Shown: positions 11,350-20,600 of the stretch, in pieces | Layout of the letters: each line of letters opens with the position of its first letter | Numbering within the stretch: the stretch's first letter is position 1 | Source of the DNA: Tubulanus polymorphus | Lineage: Eukaryota; Nemertea; Palaeonemertea; Tubulaniformes; Tubulanidae | Length of the DNA stretch: 64,000 bases | Reading direction: 5' to 3' | Assembly (NCBI RefSeq): GCF_964204645.1 | Contig: NC_134033.1 | Coordinates: 9,770,231 to 9,834,230 of the forward strand | The notes under the pieces: generated by a model | Told to the model about the DNA's origin: nothing | Database searches by the model: none | Seen by the model: the letters and a program-made list of their open reading frames with translations, nothing else | Translations under genes and position numbers: made by a program

Positions 11350-12468
11350 ATGTCGGATGTTGAGAATGATGTGTGTGAGCCCTTGGCCTTATCTAGGCCT
11401 ATGTCACCAACGGCTGGAGCTGCACATCATGACCTCCTGGTTAGTGGGGAGGGTAACCTCTCGTTAAAACCAAAACGTGGCCGTCCAACGAAGACAAAAG
11501 CCGAAAATTTGAAAACATCTGAGGATTCCATCCTCCAGCGACTGACTGAAGTGATGGAGAGGGTCGTGACAAGAGATGCACCCACCCCGAAAATGCACAA
11601 TATTCCGGCACCCAAGCCCTATACCATGGGACACAATTTCCGCGTTTGGCTCGAAAGGTTTGACGCGTTCGCTGACCTGGCCCAGATTAGTTCTCGCATC
11701 AACGGGGGCGAACAGCGTAAATCACACCTGATGATGCGACTTGACCATGAGGCATACCAGGCTGTCTCGAACCTACGTCTCGACTCGAGCCTGTCGTATG
11801 ATGATTTCTGTCGGCGGCTATCATCCCGTTTCCAACAAACAAAGACTGTGGATGACTTTAAGATGTTGTTGAAAGGGAGGGACCAAAAGACAACTGAATC
11901 TGTGGAACGCTATGCCGACGAGTTAGCAGAGCTGGCAAGGAACGCATACCCTGGCATTGCCTTCGAGCTGCAGGATGAATTGGCCAAAGACCAATTCCTT
12001 AAAGGTAATAGCCTACCCGTCTCAGCGAAGCAGTCAATGTATGCGGCCCAGCCAAGTTCGTTGGCTGCAGCAGTCGCTCAAGCACGGACTCTGGAAACAG
12101 CGAGACGGTTGACTGAGGGCACGACTCATAAACAAAAAGTATCCGTTAACCAGACCCAGCTCGACTCGACTAGCTCAGCCATAACCAAACAACTCGACGA
12201 ATTGAAGTCGATGATGGGAACGCTGATGACTCGAGTAGGCCATTTGGAAGCAGTTGTCTCTGGTAATGGCAATCGTCGACCACCCGCCGATGACAAATGT
12301 TGGCGTTGCAGGGATGCAGACCACCCCAAAAACTTGTGCCCACAAGTTAAATGCTATAATTGCGGGGGGAGTGGTCACTATTCAAGTAACTGCCACCTAC
12401 CTAAGGGAAACCAGGGAAACGAGAAGCGGGGTTTTCAGGGGGGCAGTGGAAACCCCATCAGGAAATAG
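11350..12468 (+). CDS. gag: Gag polyprotein of gypsy B (capsid plus double CCHC zinc knuckle)
   Basis: 372 residues. The conserved retrotransposon Gag core lies at about residues 85-220 (KPYTMGHNFRVWLERFDAF, RLDHEAYQAVSNL, ESVERYADELAELARNAYP). An Ala/Gln/Thr-rich linker leads to two nucleocapsid zinc knuckles: C317-x2-C320-x4-H325-x4-C330 and C335-x2-C338-x4-H343-x4-C348. Gag would form the cytoplasmic virus-like particle and package RNA. The ATG at 11350 is chosen because it is the first in frame and is followed directly by the long ORF; a 240-base leader separates it from the LTR. The last 22 codons overlap the open -1 frame leading into pol and contain two slippery heptamers. Confidence 0.93.
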   Translation: MSDVENDVCEPLALSRPMSPTAGAAHHDLLVSGEGNLSLKPKRGRPTKTKAENLKTSEDSILQRLTEVMERVVTRDAPTPKMHNIPAPKPYTMGHNFRVWLERFDAFADLAQISSRINGGEQRKSHLMMRLDHEAYQAVSNLRLDSSLSYDDFCRRLSSRFQQTKTVDDFKMLLKGRDQKTTESVERYADELAELARNAYPGIAFELQDELAKDQFLKGNSLPVSAKQSMYAAQPSSLAAAVAQARTLETARRLTEGTTHKQKVSVNQTQLDSTSSAITKQLDELKSMMGTLMTRVGHLEAVVSGNGNRRPPADDKCWRCRDADHPKNLCPQVKCYNCGGSGHYSSNCHLPKGNQGNEKRGFQGGSGNPIRK

Positions 12469-12477
12469 TCCCCCCTG
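12405..12477 (+). promoter_or_regulatory. Predicted -1 ribosomal frameshift signal between gag and pol
   Basis: Two GGGAAAC heptamers (12405-12411 and 12414-12420) are both read in gag phase as G GGA AAC, the classical -1 slip arrangement. The pol frame opens exactly here: its preceding stop TAA is at 12402-12404. Seven bases after the second heptamer a GGGGTTT/AAACCCC stem (12428-12434 with 12450-12456) can form, and eight loop bases (12436-12443) can pair with 12470-12477, giving an H-type pseudoknot that spans the gag stop codon. What is seen is the sequence and pairing; the function is inference. Confidence 0.72.
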
Positions 12478-12518
12478 TACCGCTGTATATACCCCCCGCA
12501 AGACGTAGGAAAAATCGG

Positions 12519-15500
12519 ATGAATACGGCAAATGGTCTAACGTGCGATGCAAGTAGAGATGCACCTATTGATGGTTACCATCATACTAGCCCCACCACCG
12601 TGAGACCATCAAACCATATTCAAATGATATCGAGACCATCAAACCATATTCAAACGACACCTCAAGATGGATATGTGGTTGCTGGCCCGGCATGTGATTC
12701 TAGTGGAGATACACCTACTGATGGTCCGCATCCTACTAGAACCATCACTGTTAGACCACCACAACATACCCAAAGTATAGAAGAAAATCGACGTGACCCT
12801 TCGGAGAACAGTGAGGCTCCCAGTCCGGCTACGGAAAACACTTGTCACAAGTTGCGCGACACCAAGGTTCAAACAACAGGGACAGAACCAGCCCAGACGA
12901 GCTTAGTTACAAACATCGGAACAGTGAGGCTCCACGCCTCGGGCCTTTTCTGTGATGCCGTAGTAAATGACCATTCGAAAGCGGTGGTACTCCTGGACAC
13001 TGGTGCCTCCTGCACAATCATTAGAGGTTCGGTATGGGACTCTAGCAGCCCGACTGGTGAAGCCGCTGCACTGAGGCCAATCGAAGGAATCGTGACAACG
13101 GCTACCGGTCAGCCAATGGAGTTACGTGGATTAGCTGATGTATGTCTGAGAGTTGGAACTGAAGAATTTCATGTCCCCATGATCGTCAGTGAGGATTTGG
13201 CACAAGACTGCTTGCTTGGAAGTGATTTCTTCGAGAAATATGGCTGCAACATAGATTACCGTAACAAAGTGCTCCGCTTCGGAAGCCTCAGCGAGGTGCC
13301 TGTCCGCCAGAGCCCCAAACGCGCGAGCGCTTGCAGGGTGTTCATCAGTAAGAGCCAAATCATTCCAGCTGGATCCGAGGTGGTGGTAAATGGATACATG
13401 AAACGGAGTTATGCTCATAATAATTCGACCTCAGGGATGATCAGCAGCTGTGGACGGAATAATTTTTGCACTGGGAAAACACTGGTGGTACCGGAGGCAA
13501 ACCAGATACCGGTTCGGCTGGCTAACTTCTCGGATGAGGCTTGTAGAGTCGACAGGGGCCAGACTATTGGTCTATTCTGCCCCCTACAGTCAGTTGACAT
13601 CATGACTATCGACGACCATGCTCAAAACCCGTCAACTCCAAAAATCCAGCTGCAGGGTGGTGACAATACTGAATTCAAGGACCTCTTGAGAGAATTGAAA
13701 ATCGACCAGCTTGAAATCCCCACTGACATGAAAACACAGCTTGTTGACATCATACGGGAGCTAAAGTCAGTATTCTCGATGGGAGACTTTGACATTGGTC
13801 GAACAGATTCGCTTGAATTCGAGATTGACACCGGTGACCACCCACCGATAAAACAACATCCCCGTCGGCTACCCCCCGGTAGGAGAGCTTTTGTTGAGGG
13901 GACGACCAAGGAGCTTTTAGAACACGACTTGATCCGGCCATCCACCAGCCCGTGGTCAAGCCCAATAGTTCTAGCGAAAAAGGCCGATGGTTCCCTGCGT
14001 CTATGCTGCGATTACCGCCGACTCAATGACGCAACAGTCAAAGACGCTCACCCATTAGGTCGAATAGACAGTACCCTAGAGGCTTTATCGGGCGCAACCT
14101 GGTTCTCGTCCCTCGATTTAACTAGCGGATACTGGCAGGTCCCAATAAAGGAATCAGACAAACATAAGACCGCAATCACGACTGAAAACCATCTATTTGA
14201 GTGGAATGTCATGCCGTTTGGAGTCTGTAATGCCCCGGCGTCATTCAGCAGACTGATGGCAATGGTACTGGATGATGTTGCATGGAAAACATGCCTTATC
14301 TACCTGGATGATGTAGTGGTGTTTAGTCATGATCTACCAACCCATCTGACGCGATTACAAGAGGTATTTCGTTGCTTTCAGAAAGCCGGTCTCAAGCTAA
14401 AACCGAGGAAGTGCTCGCTTTTCCAGCGGCGCCTCAAGTTTTTGGGGCATGTAGTAAGCGAGGCCGGTGTCGAAACCGACGGTGCCAAATGCGATAGAGT
14501 CAGGGATTGGCCGACCCCAACGTCAGTTACCGAACTGCGTAGTTTCCTTGGTCTTGTGACATATTACTCGCAATTCATCAAGGATTTCGCCGACTTGACA
14601 GCCCCGCTACACCGCCTTACGAGGAAAAATGAACCATTCGTCTGGACATTCAAGCAACAACTAGCGTTTGACGGACTGAAAGAAAAGCTGACCAGCTCCC
14701 CTATCCTGGCATTCCCAGATTTCTCGGAGGGTGCTGGAGAGTTCATTTTGGACTGTGACGCCTCTAACTGGGCTATCGGAGGGGTGCTGTCACAACTACA
14801 ACACGATGGTTCTGAGAGAGTGATCGAGTACAGTAGCCGCACGCTGAAAGGTGGAGAGGAGAACTATTGTGCCACCAGGCGCGAAATGTTGGCCTTGGTT
14901 GACATGATTGATCACTTCCGCCACCATTTACTAGGCAGGAAATTCAAAGTTCGCACAGACCACGCAGCACTCAAGTGGCTACAAACCTTCAAAAACCCTG
15001 AGGGCCAAGTGGCTCGGTGGCTTGAACGCCTGTCGGAATATGATTTCGTGATCGAACATCGAGCTGGAAGCGAACATTTGAACGCAGACGCCCTGTCTCG
15101 CATCCCTAAGAGACAGAGGAAACATGGGGACTGCCCAACTTGTGGTGACACTGGTCCATCTATATACCAGGTGACTGCAAAACATCAGGGCGATTTGACA
15201 GCGCACTCCACTGGCTTGTCCAGGAACAAAATAATCGAGGCGCAAGTAAATGACCCCGAAATATCAGAAATTAGGGAGTTCTTGGCCGGAGATGGGGTCA
15301 AGGACAAGAAACGGCTGCAACGGTGTGGTAGAACAGCGAGGAGCCTCTATAGTCTGGTTGAGCGACTAGAGCTTTTAGATGGCATTCTTGCGCTTAAACT
15401 ACTTCCGGGGGCTACCTCAACGAGACACCGAGTGGTACTACCCATTTCACTGACTGATGGAACCATAGGAGTCATACATCAGGGATTTGCCGGGAAACAT

Positions 15501-17063
15501 CTCGGTACCAAAAAGACAGAGTGCAAAATTAGGGAAAGATTCTGGGTATTAGGCCTCTCAGCTAGGGTCAGGGATTTTGTTCGGGGCTGCAAAACTTGCC
15601 AAGAGTGCAAGTCCCCGTCCAAACTACCAAAAGCCCCAATGATGTCTACACCGGTAGGGCGACGCTTCCAGCGTGTACATATAGACATCGTGGGCCCATT
15701 ACCGAGAACCCGCCGCGGCAATGTCTACATTCTAGTGGCTCAAGATGCATTCACTAAGTGGCCCGAAGCATGGCCAATTCGCACGGAAAAGGCCTCCGTG
15801 GTGGCACGTGCCCTTGTGAACGAGTGGGTCACCCGTTACGGCTGCCCTGAATCCATCCACTCGGACAAAGGCACGAACTTCGAGTCGAAAGTTTTCATGG
15901 AGATGTGTAGGATCTTGGCTATTGAAAAGACCAGAACCACTGCCTACCATCCTATGGGCAATGGGCAGGTGGAAAATTTCAATAAGTCCCTGAAGGCCAT
16001 GCTGACTACAGCCGTCAATGAGTGTGGAACAAACTGGGACGAGGAACTACCAGCGTGTTTGATGGCATTTCGTTCAAGCGCCCAGCACTCCACTCTTGAA
16101 ACGCCGTTCTACTTGATGTACGCCGAGGAAATGTCACTACCAATCGACATCAGCGTAGGCTTGCCCGAGGACCACCAACCAAGGACTAAGTATGGCATGG
16201 ACCTCTCTGACCGCCTCACTAAGTCACACAACATTGTTCGTGATCGACTAGTGATGGCACAAAGGCGTCAGAAAATGGACTATGACCGTTTCGCAAAACG
16301 CGGGGGTTACAAGGTCGGGGATCGCGTGTGGCTGATGAGCCATTTCTTGAAGAAGGACGAGGCATCTAAGTTCCACCGGAAATGGAAAGGGCCTTACGTC
16401 GTGACCGAGAGACTATCGGAGGTGAATTACAGGGTTGTCCTGGAACCAGGCGCCGATCCGAGGGCGGTGAAGAGAAAGCGGGTTGTGCACTTCAATGATA
16501 TGAAACCGTGCTTCCTGTCTAGTGAGACCGTGACCATAGGTCATAAAAAACCTAGACAGGAACCGGTTAAAATGACCGATCCCGAGGAGCAACCAACCCT
16601 CAATGACGACGAGGGGGAGGAAGATGAAGACTGTGTCTGGACACGGTCACACCCCGAGACAACGGCAGTTATTCAAGAACCTCTTGTAACAAACCCTACC
16701 CAAAACCATCGCGAGCCTCCTACTCAAAACCGCTCCAAGCCTGGGCCTTTGAACATTACAAACACTGAGGGGCACAGAAGACTCAGGCCCAGAGTAGGGA
16801 TCAGGCGCCCTAGTCGGTTCGTAAACTCATGTACAGTCAATAACGATGATTCGCTAGCCAACCAAAATAGGGCCTCAGACCCTTTGGTGGATCCAAACAC
16901 ACTTATAGGACCTCCAGTCGCCTCGGACAAGATTGAGCAGAACAACATTTTTGATATAGAACTGATCCAAAATTGCCAGAAATGTCGCGAAGTTCGGTCC
17001 CGGATTAACATGAGGAAAGGCTACTGGTTAGAAATGGGCCGGTACCTTAAATCAAAGGGTTAA
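12519..17063 (+). CDS. pol: Pol polyprotein of gypsy B: protease, reverse transcriptase, RNase H, integrase
   Basis: 1514 residues from the first ATG. The same frame is open from 12405, so translation probably enters by -1 frameshift from gag rather than at this ATG. Domains: aspartic protease with VLLDTGAS (D160); RT with SSLDLTSGYW, FGVCNAPASF and the YLDD box at residues 595-598; RNase H beginning DCDAS (D745/D747); integrase with an HHCC zinc finger at about 985-1030 (VIHQGFAGKHLG..CKTCQEC); catalytic D1056, D1116 and E1152, the last two 35 residues apart; C-terminal GPY/F-like module WKGPYVVTERL. The tail after about 1330 is acidic and unconserved. The N-terminal 90 residues contain a diverged duplication (CDASRDAPIDGYHH.. 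and CDSSGDTPTDGPHP..). No stop or frameshift is present. It copies the genomic RNA and inserts the DNA copy in the nucleus. Confidence 0.96.
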   Translation: MNTANGLTCDASRDAPIDGYHHTSPTTVRPSNHIQMISRPSNHIQTTPQDGYVVAGPACDSSGDTPTDGPHPTRTITVRPPQHTQSIEENRRDPSENSEAPSPATENTCHKLRDTKVQTTGTEPAQTSLVTNIGTVRLHASGLFCDAVVNDHSKAVVLLDTGASCTIIRGSVWDSSSPTGEAAALRPIEGIVTTATGQPMELRGLADVCLRVGTEEFHVPMIVSEDLAQDCLLGSDFFEKYGCNIDYRNKVLRFGSLSEVPVRQSPKRASACRVFISKSQIIPAGSEVVVNGYMKRSYAHNNSTSGMISSCGRNNFCTGKTLVVPEANQIPVRLANFSDEACRVDRGQTIGLFCPLQSVDIMTIDDHAQNPSTPKIQLQGGDNTEFKDLLRELKIDQLEIPTDMKTQLVDIIRELKSVFSMGDFDIGRTDSLEFEIDTGDHPPIKQHPRRLPPGRRAFVEGTTKELLEHDLIRPSTSPWSSPIVLAKKADGSLRLCCDYRRLNDATVKDAHPLGRIDSTLEALSGATWFSSLDLTSGYWQVPIKESDKHKTAITTENHLFEWNVMPFGVCNAPASFSRLMAMVLDDVAWKTCLIYLDDVVVFSHDLPTHLTRLQEVFRCFQKAGLKLKPRKCSLFQRRLKFLGHVVSEAGVETDGAKCDRVRDWPTPTSVTELRSFLGLVTYYSQFIKDFADLTAPLHRLTRKNEPFVWTFKQQLAFDGLKEKLTSSPILAFPDFSEGAGEFILDCDASNWAIGGVLSQLQHDGSERVIEYSSRTLKGGEENYCATRREMLALVDMIDHFRHHLLGRKFKVRTDHAALKWLQTFKNPEGQVARWLERLSEYDFVIEHRAGSEHLNADALSRIPKRQRKHGDCPTCGDTGPSIYQVTAKHQGDLTAHSTGLSRNKIIEAQVNDPEISEIREFLAGDGVKDKKRLQRCGRTARSLYSLVERLELLDGILALKLLPGATSTRHRVVLPISLTDGTIGVIHQGFAGKHLGTKKTECKIRERFWVLGLSARVRDFVRGCKTCQECKSPSKLPKAPMMSTPVGRRFQRVHIDIVGPLPRTRRGNVYILVAQDAFTKWPEAWPIRTEKASVVARALVNEWVTRYGCPESIHSDKGTNFESKVFMEMCRILAIEKTRTTAYHPMGNGQVENFNKSLKAMLTTAVNECGTNWDEELPACLMAFRSSAQHSTLETPFYLMYAEEMSLPIDISVGLPEDHQPRTKYGMDLSDRLTKSHNIVRDRLVMAQRRQKMDYDRFAKRGGYKVGDRVWLMSHFLKKDEASKFHRKWKGPYVVTERLSEVNYRVVLEPGADPRAVKRKRVVHFNDMKPCFLSSETVTIGHKKPRQEPVKMTDPEEQPTLNDDEGEEDEDCVWTRSHPETTAVIQEPLVTNPTQNHREPPTQNRSKPGPLNITNTEGHRRLRPRVGIRRPSRFVNSCTVNNDDSLANQNRASDPLVDPNTLIGPPVASDKIEQNNIFDIELIQNCQKCREVRSRINMRKGYWLEMGRYLKSKG

Positions 17064-17311
17064 ATCCTATATATATATATTTAGTACCCTTGTATATAAC
17101 CCTGCCTATATATTTACTTAGTTTTAGTAGACAGTTTATTATCACTTGTAACTGGTGGTGACTAGGATTTCAGACCCCTTGCACCTCCTGATGGTATGCT
17201 TGGGACCACCCACCTTGCATGATTCGGGTGGTATCTGAATGAACGGAATCTCCGCCATTTAGTCTTGTCGTTGCAGCCAACTCATGTTTTGAACTATTTA
17301 TCGTTTCTAGC
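17064..17311 (+). other. Spacer between pol and ORF3 of gypsy B
   Basis: Starts with a (TA)n run and short ATATATTT blocks. A splice-acceptor-like GACTAGGATTTCAG lies near 17160-17174, which could serve a spliced subgenomic mRNA for ORF3 as in env-bearing retroelements. This is inference; no donor was assigned. Confidence 0.4.
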
Positions 17312-18145
17312 ATGGACTGTATCGAGTTAGACCAGTTATCTAGCCTCCACGAGGCGACACAGACCCTTAAACGGCAGGTCTCGAAAGAAGTCTGCTCCAC
17401 CCTTCACAGACAGGACAAGACCCTCAGCGAATTGAGAGCCAAGATGGGCAGACTTTATAACTCTGCCGTAGAACAGTCGTTTGTGGAGGATCCTGGTCGC
17501 ATAGTAACCGGTGCGGTAGTAACCGGTCTCAAGACGACAAAGACCCGACGTTTTAGGTCGAAGATGAGCACAGCTGCATTTGAGTACATCAGCCAGGAAC
17601 TAGTGAACGCCCTGGCCGAATGTGGTGGTGACTCCTCGTACATCTGGTCGAAACTTGGAGACTTGAAACAGAGGGCAGTTGAGGACTTACCAATCGTGTT
17701 GCTGGGAGACTCGATGTTTACGGGGCTAAAGGCCAGCGGCGGTTTGATTCCAATTTGCCACCCTGGTGAACGACTCGGTGATTTGTTGGAGTACCTCCCA
17801 CATGTATCCTTTAGGGCAAGAGCGATTGTGGTCACGCATGGTATGAACCATGCCGGCGATTATGGCAGGACGACAGAGGAGTTGGCGGAAGTTTTGGCGC
17901 TACTCAAGGGCAAGCACCCTTCTGTTCCCCTTTTCCACCTACAGACCCCTGTCCCTCCTTGCTGGCGTGGTGACCACAATCGGGTAAACAACATCAACCG
18001 GGTTAACGTCTTCGCCCTCCGTGCCGGGTTCCAACAGGCCGACCATCCAGATATCCCGGATTCTGATTTTGTGGGGATCCACTACAAAAAGTCGGCCATG
18101 CACTATGTCTGTCGGGAAATAATCCGTGTGGTAGATCGCGCCTGA
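17312..18145 (+). CDS. gypsy B ORF3: SGNH/GDSL-hydrolase-like protein in the env position
   Basis: 277 residues, intact. The N-terminal 55 residues look like a coiled coil (LHEATQTLKRQVSKEV.., LRAKMGRLYNSAV). The C-terminal half carries the SGNH blocks: block I IVLLGDSMF (S134), block III VVTHGMNHAG (N179, with His in place of the usual Asp), and block V DSDFVGIHYKK (D252, H256). SGNH hydrolases are esterases or lipases with a Ser-His-Asp centre. No signal peptide or membrane segment is seen, so it is not a normal envelope protein. Esterase domains are known in CR1-type LINE ORF1 and in extra ORFs of rotifer retroelements; in this element it may act on lipids or an acylated partner, but its role is unknown. 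Start chosen as the first ATG of the open frame; its position after pol suggests a spliced message or reinitiation. Confidence 0.78.
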   Translation: MDCIELDQLSSLHEATQTLKRQVSKEVCSTLHRQDKTLSELRAKMGRLYNSAVEQSFVEDPGRIVTGAVVTGLKTTKTRRFRSKMSTAAFEYISQELVNALAECGGDSSYIWSKLGDLKQRAVEDLPIVLLGDSMFTGLKASGGLIPICHPGERLGDLLEYLPHVSFRARAIVVTHGMNHAGDYGRTTEELAEVLALLKGKHPSVPLFHLQTPVPPCWRGDHNRVNNINRVNVFALRAGFQQADHPDIPDSDFVGIHYKKSAMHYVCREIIRVVDRA

Positions 18146-18649
18146 ATGTGTTTCCTTCGGTACCTAACGATGGTTCACCTGGAGTCGCTTATTCTTTGTA
18201 ATGTTAGTGACAAAAAGCCATTCAGTCCAAATACTACCACACGTGACCCCCCAGATGTAGCACACCCCATTGCGAACAGTTTCTTTCCGTTTTCTTTTGA
18301 TTGTATTTTTCAGCTTCCCAGGACGAGGAACAGTGGCAGAGGGGCAAGCCAAGTGCAGTGTCCATTGGCCGTATCTACCTTTTGATGGTATAGATATTTT
18401 TGGTTAGACACTACGCTTAGGTGCGCCCCGAAAACAAACCACAAACCATTAGTGGAGATCGAAAGCTGCATGTATTATCATCACTGAGATGCAACCCTAA
18501 TGCGAAACAACGACTACGCCATGTTAGATGTCTACTGTATCCAGAGCCGAGAAGTTTGGAGCTTAATATACTATAATAAGGACTATAATTTAATTTGTGT
18601 AGATATTTTGACTATATATTCCTGTTCAAATAGGAGTTTGAACAAGTTG
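18146..18649 (+). other. 3' untranslated region of gypsy B
   Basis: No conserved reading frame. Short frames (66-79 codons) look like chance. It ends in the polypurine tract. Confidence 0.6.
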
Positions 18650-18660
18650 AAGGGGGGTGG
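18650..18660 (+). other. Polypurine tract of gypsy B
   Basis: AAGGGGGGTGG-type purine run (a single T) directly touches the 3' LTR start at 18661. It is the expected primer for plus-strand DNA synthesis. Confidence 0.85.
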
Positions 18661-18852
18661 TGTGATGGAATATGTCCATCAGTCGTTTTCTATGTTGTAA
18701 CTGGAGGGTGCTGCCCTCTCTCTCGAAAATACAGAACAATAGGTGATTGTGTTAATATCTTTTGTCCGCCTTTTTACTGGTTTTTGGGCTCTCAGAGTCG
18801 ATATTTGGAGGAAACTTCTACTGTGGAACAGGCAGAATAGGACCTCGTTACA
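18661..18852 (+). repeat. 3' LTR of gypsy B
   Basis: 192 bp, one mismatch to the 5' LTR (18825 G versus 11082 C). It is followed by the target duplication CTGT and then by the inverted partner (18854-18870) of the palindrome seen at 10866-10882. Confidence 0.96.
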
Positions 18853-19832
18853 CTGTCACAGAATTGACATTTTCATGAAAAGTAGAATATAGGCCACTTC
18901 ATAAGCCCATGCAATTCCCATGAAGACTGTTTTGTTAAAAGGTACTAAGCGGAGATTTCTCCTGAAATGTTGCAAGTCAATGCTAAAATTCTACATATGT
19001 CTAACAGTCGTCTCGGAGTTGACAGGTAGAAAGAATACGAGGTTAAACGTTCGGATTTGATTTTTTATCATTATTACAGTAACTATTATTAAGATATCAC
19101 AACTTTTGTACATATGCCACATCATTTTTCCATATACCGTAACCCACAAAAAAGTATAATTAATCAATTAATTGCAGTAAAATTCTGTGGATGAATACAC
19201 GAAGCCTTGTCTGGGTCATTGAAATTTGTGTTATGCCTTGATAGATAAAAATAAATGATTGTATTTATTCGTTGAAATTTTCACATTTTATTTGCTACGG
19301 ATAATCTGTTCAATATAGGCCTACTGATGCTGTCAAGGTATAAATTTTACTTCTTGTGAGTTCTTCTTGAGTCCAAATGTGGTTTCCATTTTGTGGGCCA
19401 CAAAAAAACATCTTTTTTGGAGAATGACCCACAGCCTACAAGTTGAACCAGCTCGAGGCTGAGTTTGGCAACGACAGACGGTTGTCAGTTGTCATACCCA
19501 GATAAACACTAATCAATAAAGAAACTGATTAAATCATTTACGACTTGGTCTATATGGATGTCTATGTCTAAATAGATCCCTAATTCGCAGTTGTTACATT
19601 TTCTTCCCCATTCAATTTTTTAAAATCTTAAAATAGTTAGATTGTCCCTGTTATTTATTTGGTTGGTAAATTTCGTTTGATTTTTTGATCGAGTGTCCCT
19701 TACAAACCCACCACACCTGCCGGGAGCGAAACAGGGGTTTGATTTTGAAATCATCGCGAAGTATTTAACTTTAGCAGGTAGCCTACCGGTATATTGCTTA
19801 AGTTGATGAAAAGAGAAAACTATTAAAGTACA

Positions 19833-19943
19833 GGATCCAGTTCCACAGTAGTGAGTTAAGATTTGCCTCTGAGTTAAAGTTAGTTCATTTTCAATGAGTT
19901 AACTCAGAGTTAACTCTTCACTCACAACTGTGGAACTGGATCC
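19833..19943. repeat. Hairpin element with 15-bp perfect ends
   Basis: GGATCCAGTTCCACA (19833-19847) is perfectly inverted at 19929-19943, and complementarity continues inward at roughly 28 of 31 positions. The centre carries GAGTTAACTC motifs. It looks like a small foldback or MITE. Confidence 0.7.
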
Positions 19944-20359
19944 AGGTTCATACAAAACAATTTACGAACACAACACATTCTATTATGGAAAAATTAATAC
20001 AATAAATCAATAATTAATACTATAATTTTCTTTACCTGATCAAATTAAAAAACGCAATAAGGCAATGAATAACTAAATATAAATGAAAAGCACATATGCC
20101 GTCTATTAGAAGTAGTTTTGGTGGCGACTTTTTCCTCTCGAATTACTGCGCTGTCCATTGTTCGGGCAGTACATCGAACTATGTCCATATCGATTTTGAT
20201 AGTCAGATGTGCTGTTCTAACAACTGATCAATTTCCGCAAAATGGTAGTCTCTAAATTCACTGTATTCATGTACTCCTTTCTCCTCCTAAGTTATATATT
20301 GGATTTCATCGCGTGATATGAGAAAAAAATTCGCCAGTCTATTGCTTTTTGTATATCTT

Positions 20360-20392
20360 CATAGAAGTGTAAACTCAGTTTACACTCCTATG
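20360..20392. repeat. Near-perfect 16-bp palindrome
   Basis: The arms 20360-20375 and 20377-20392 pair at 15 of 16 positions around a single base. Core AGTGTAAACT/AGTTTACACT. Confidence 0.7.
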
Positions 20393-20439
20393 ATTTCTTC
20401 TGCCGATGATGTTATGAAAAACAAAGATATCGAATTCAA

Positions 20440-20600
20440 TTGAATTGAAAAACTTCGGGTAAGGAATCAGGCCAACGATTCAAACTTATGCGGGACTCGA
20501 ACCCGAACGCTTTCGACAGTGGCTTCGCCGGATGAGAAATAGTATGTTTTGCGCATTTGAAGTAGGTGCTTGGAAATGTGGATTGCAAGGGGCGGGTCAA
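20440..20600 (-). repeat. Degraded tRNA-derived SINE (B box visible)
   Basis: The minus strand contains a good polymerase III B box, GGGTTCGAGTCCCGC (about 20508-20494), followed downstream by an ATTCAATTGAATTC-type tail (about 20450-20430). No clear A box remains. Confidence 0.45.

Larger units (their letters stand above)
10918..18852 (+). mobile_element. Complete young Ty3/gypsy LTR retrotransposon (copy B) with three ORFs
   Basis: 7.9-kb element with 192-bp LTRs (TG..CA), a tRNA-Leu primer site, gag, pol (protease, RT, RNase H, integrase), a third ORF in the env position and a polypurine tract. The 4-bp target duplication CTGT flanks it (10914-10917 and 18853-18856; a 5-bp ACTGT reading is possible if the LTR ends at ..TTAC). 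All three ORFs are uninterrupted and the LTRs differ at one position only (11082 C, 18825 G), so the insertion is recent and could still be mobile. Protein order RT-RNase H-integrase places it in Ty3/gypsy (Metaviridae-type). Confidence 0.96.
18875..20440. other. Gene-free stretch with two hairpins
   Basis: AT-rich, no credible reading frame. It contains the inverted repeats listed separately at 19833-19943 and 20360-20392. Confidence 0.45.

Noticed and set aside
17312-18145. Calling gypsy ORF3 an envelope gene, making the element a retrovirus
   Set aside because: No signal peptide, transmembrane helix, furin-like site or fusion peptide; the SGNH motifs explain the ORF better.
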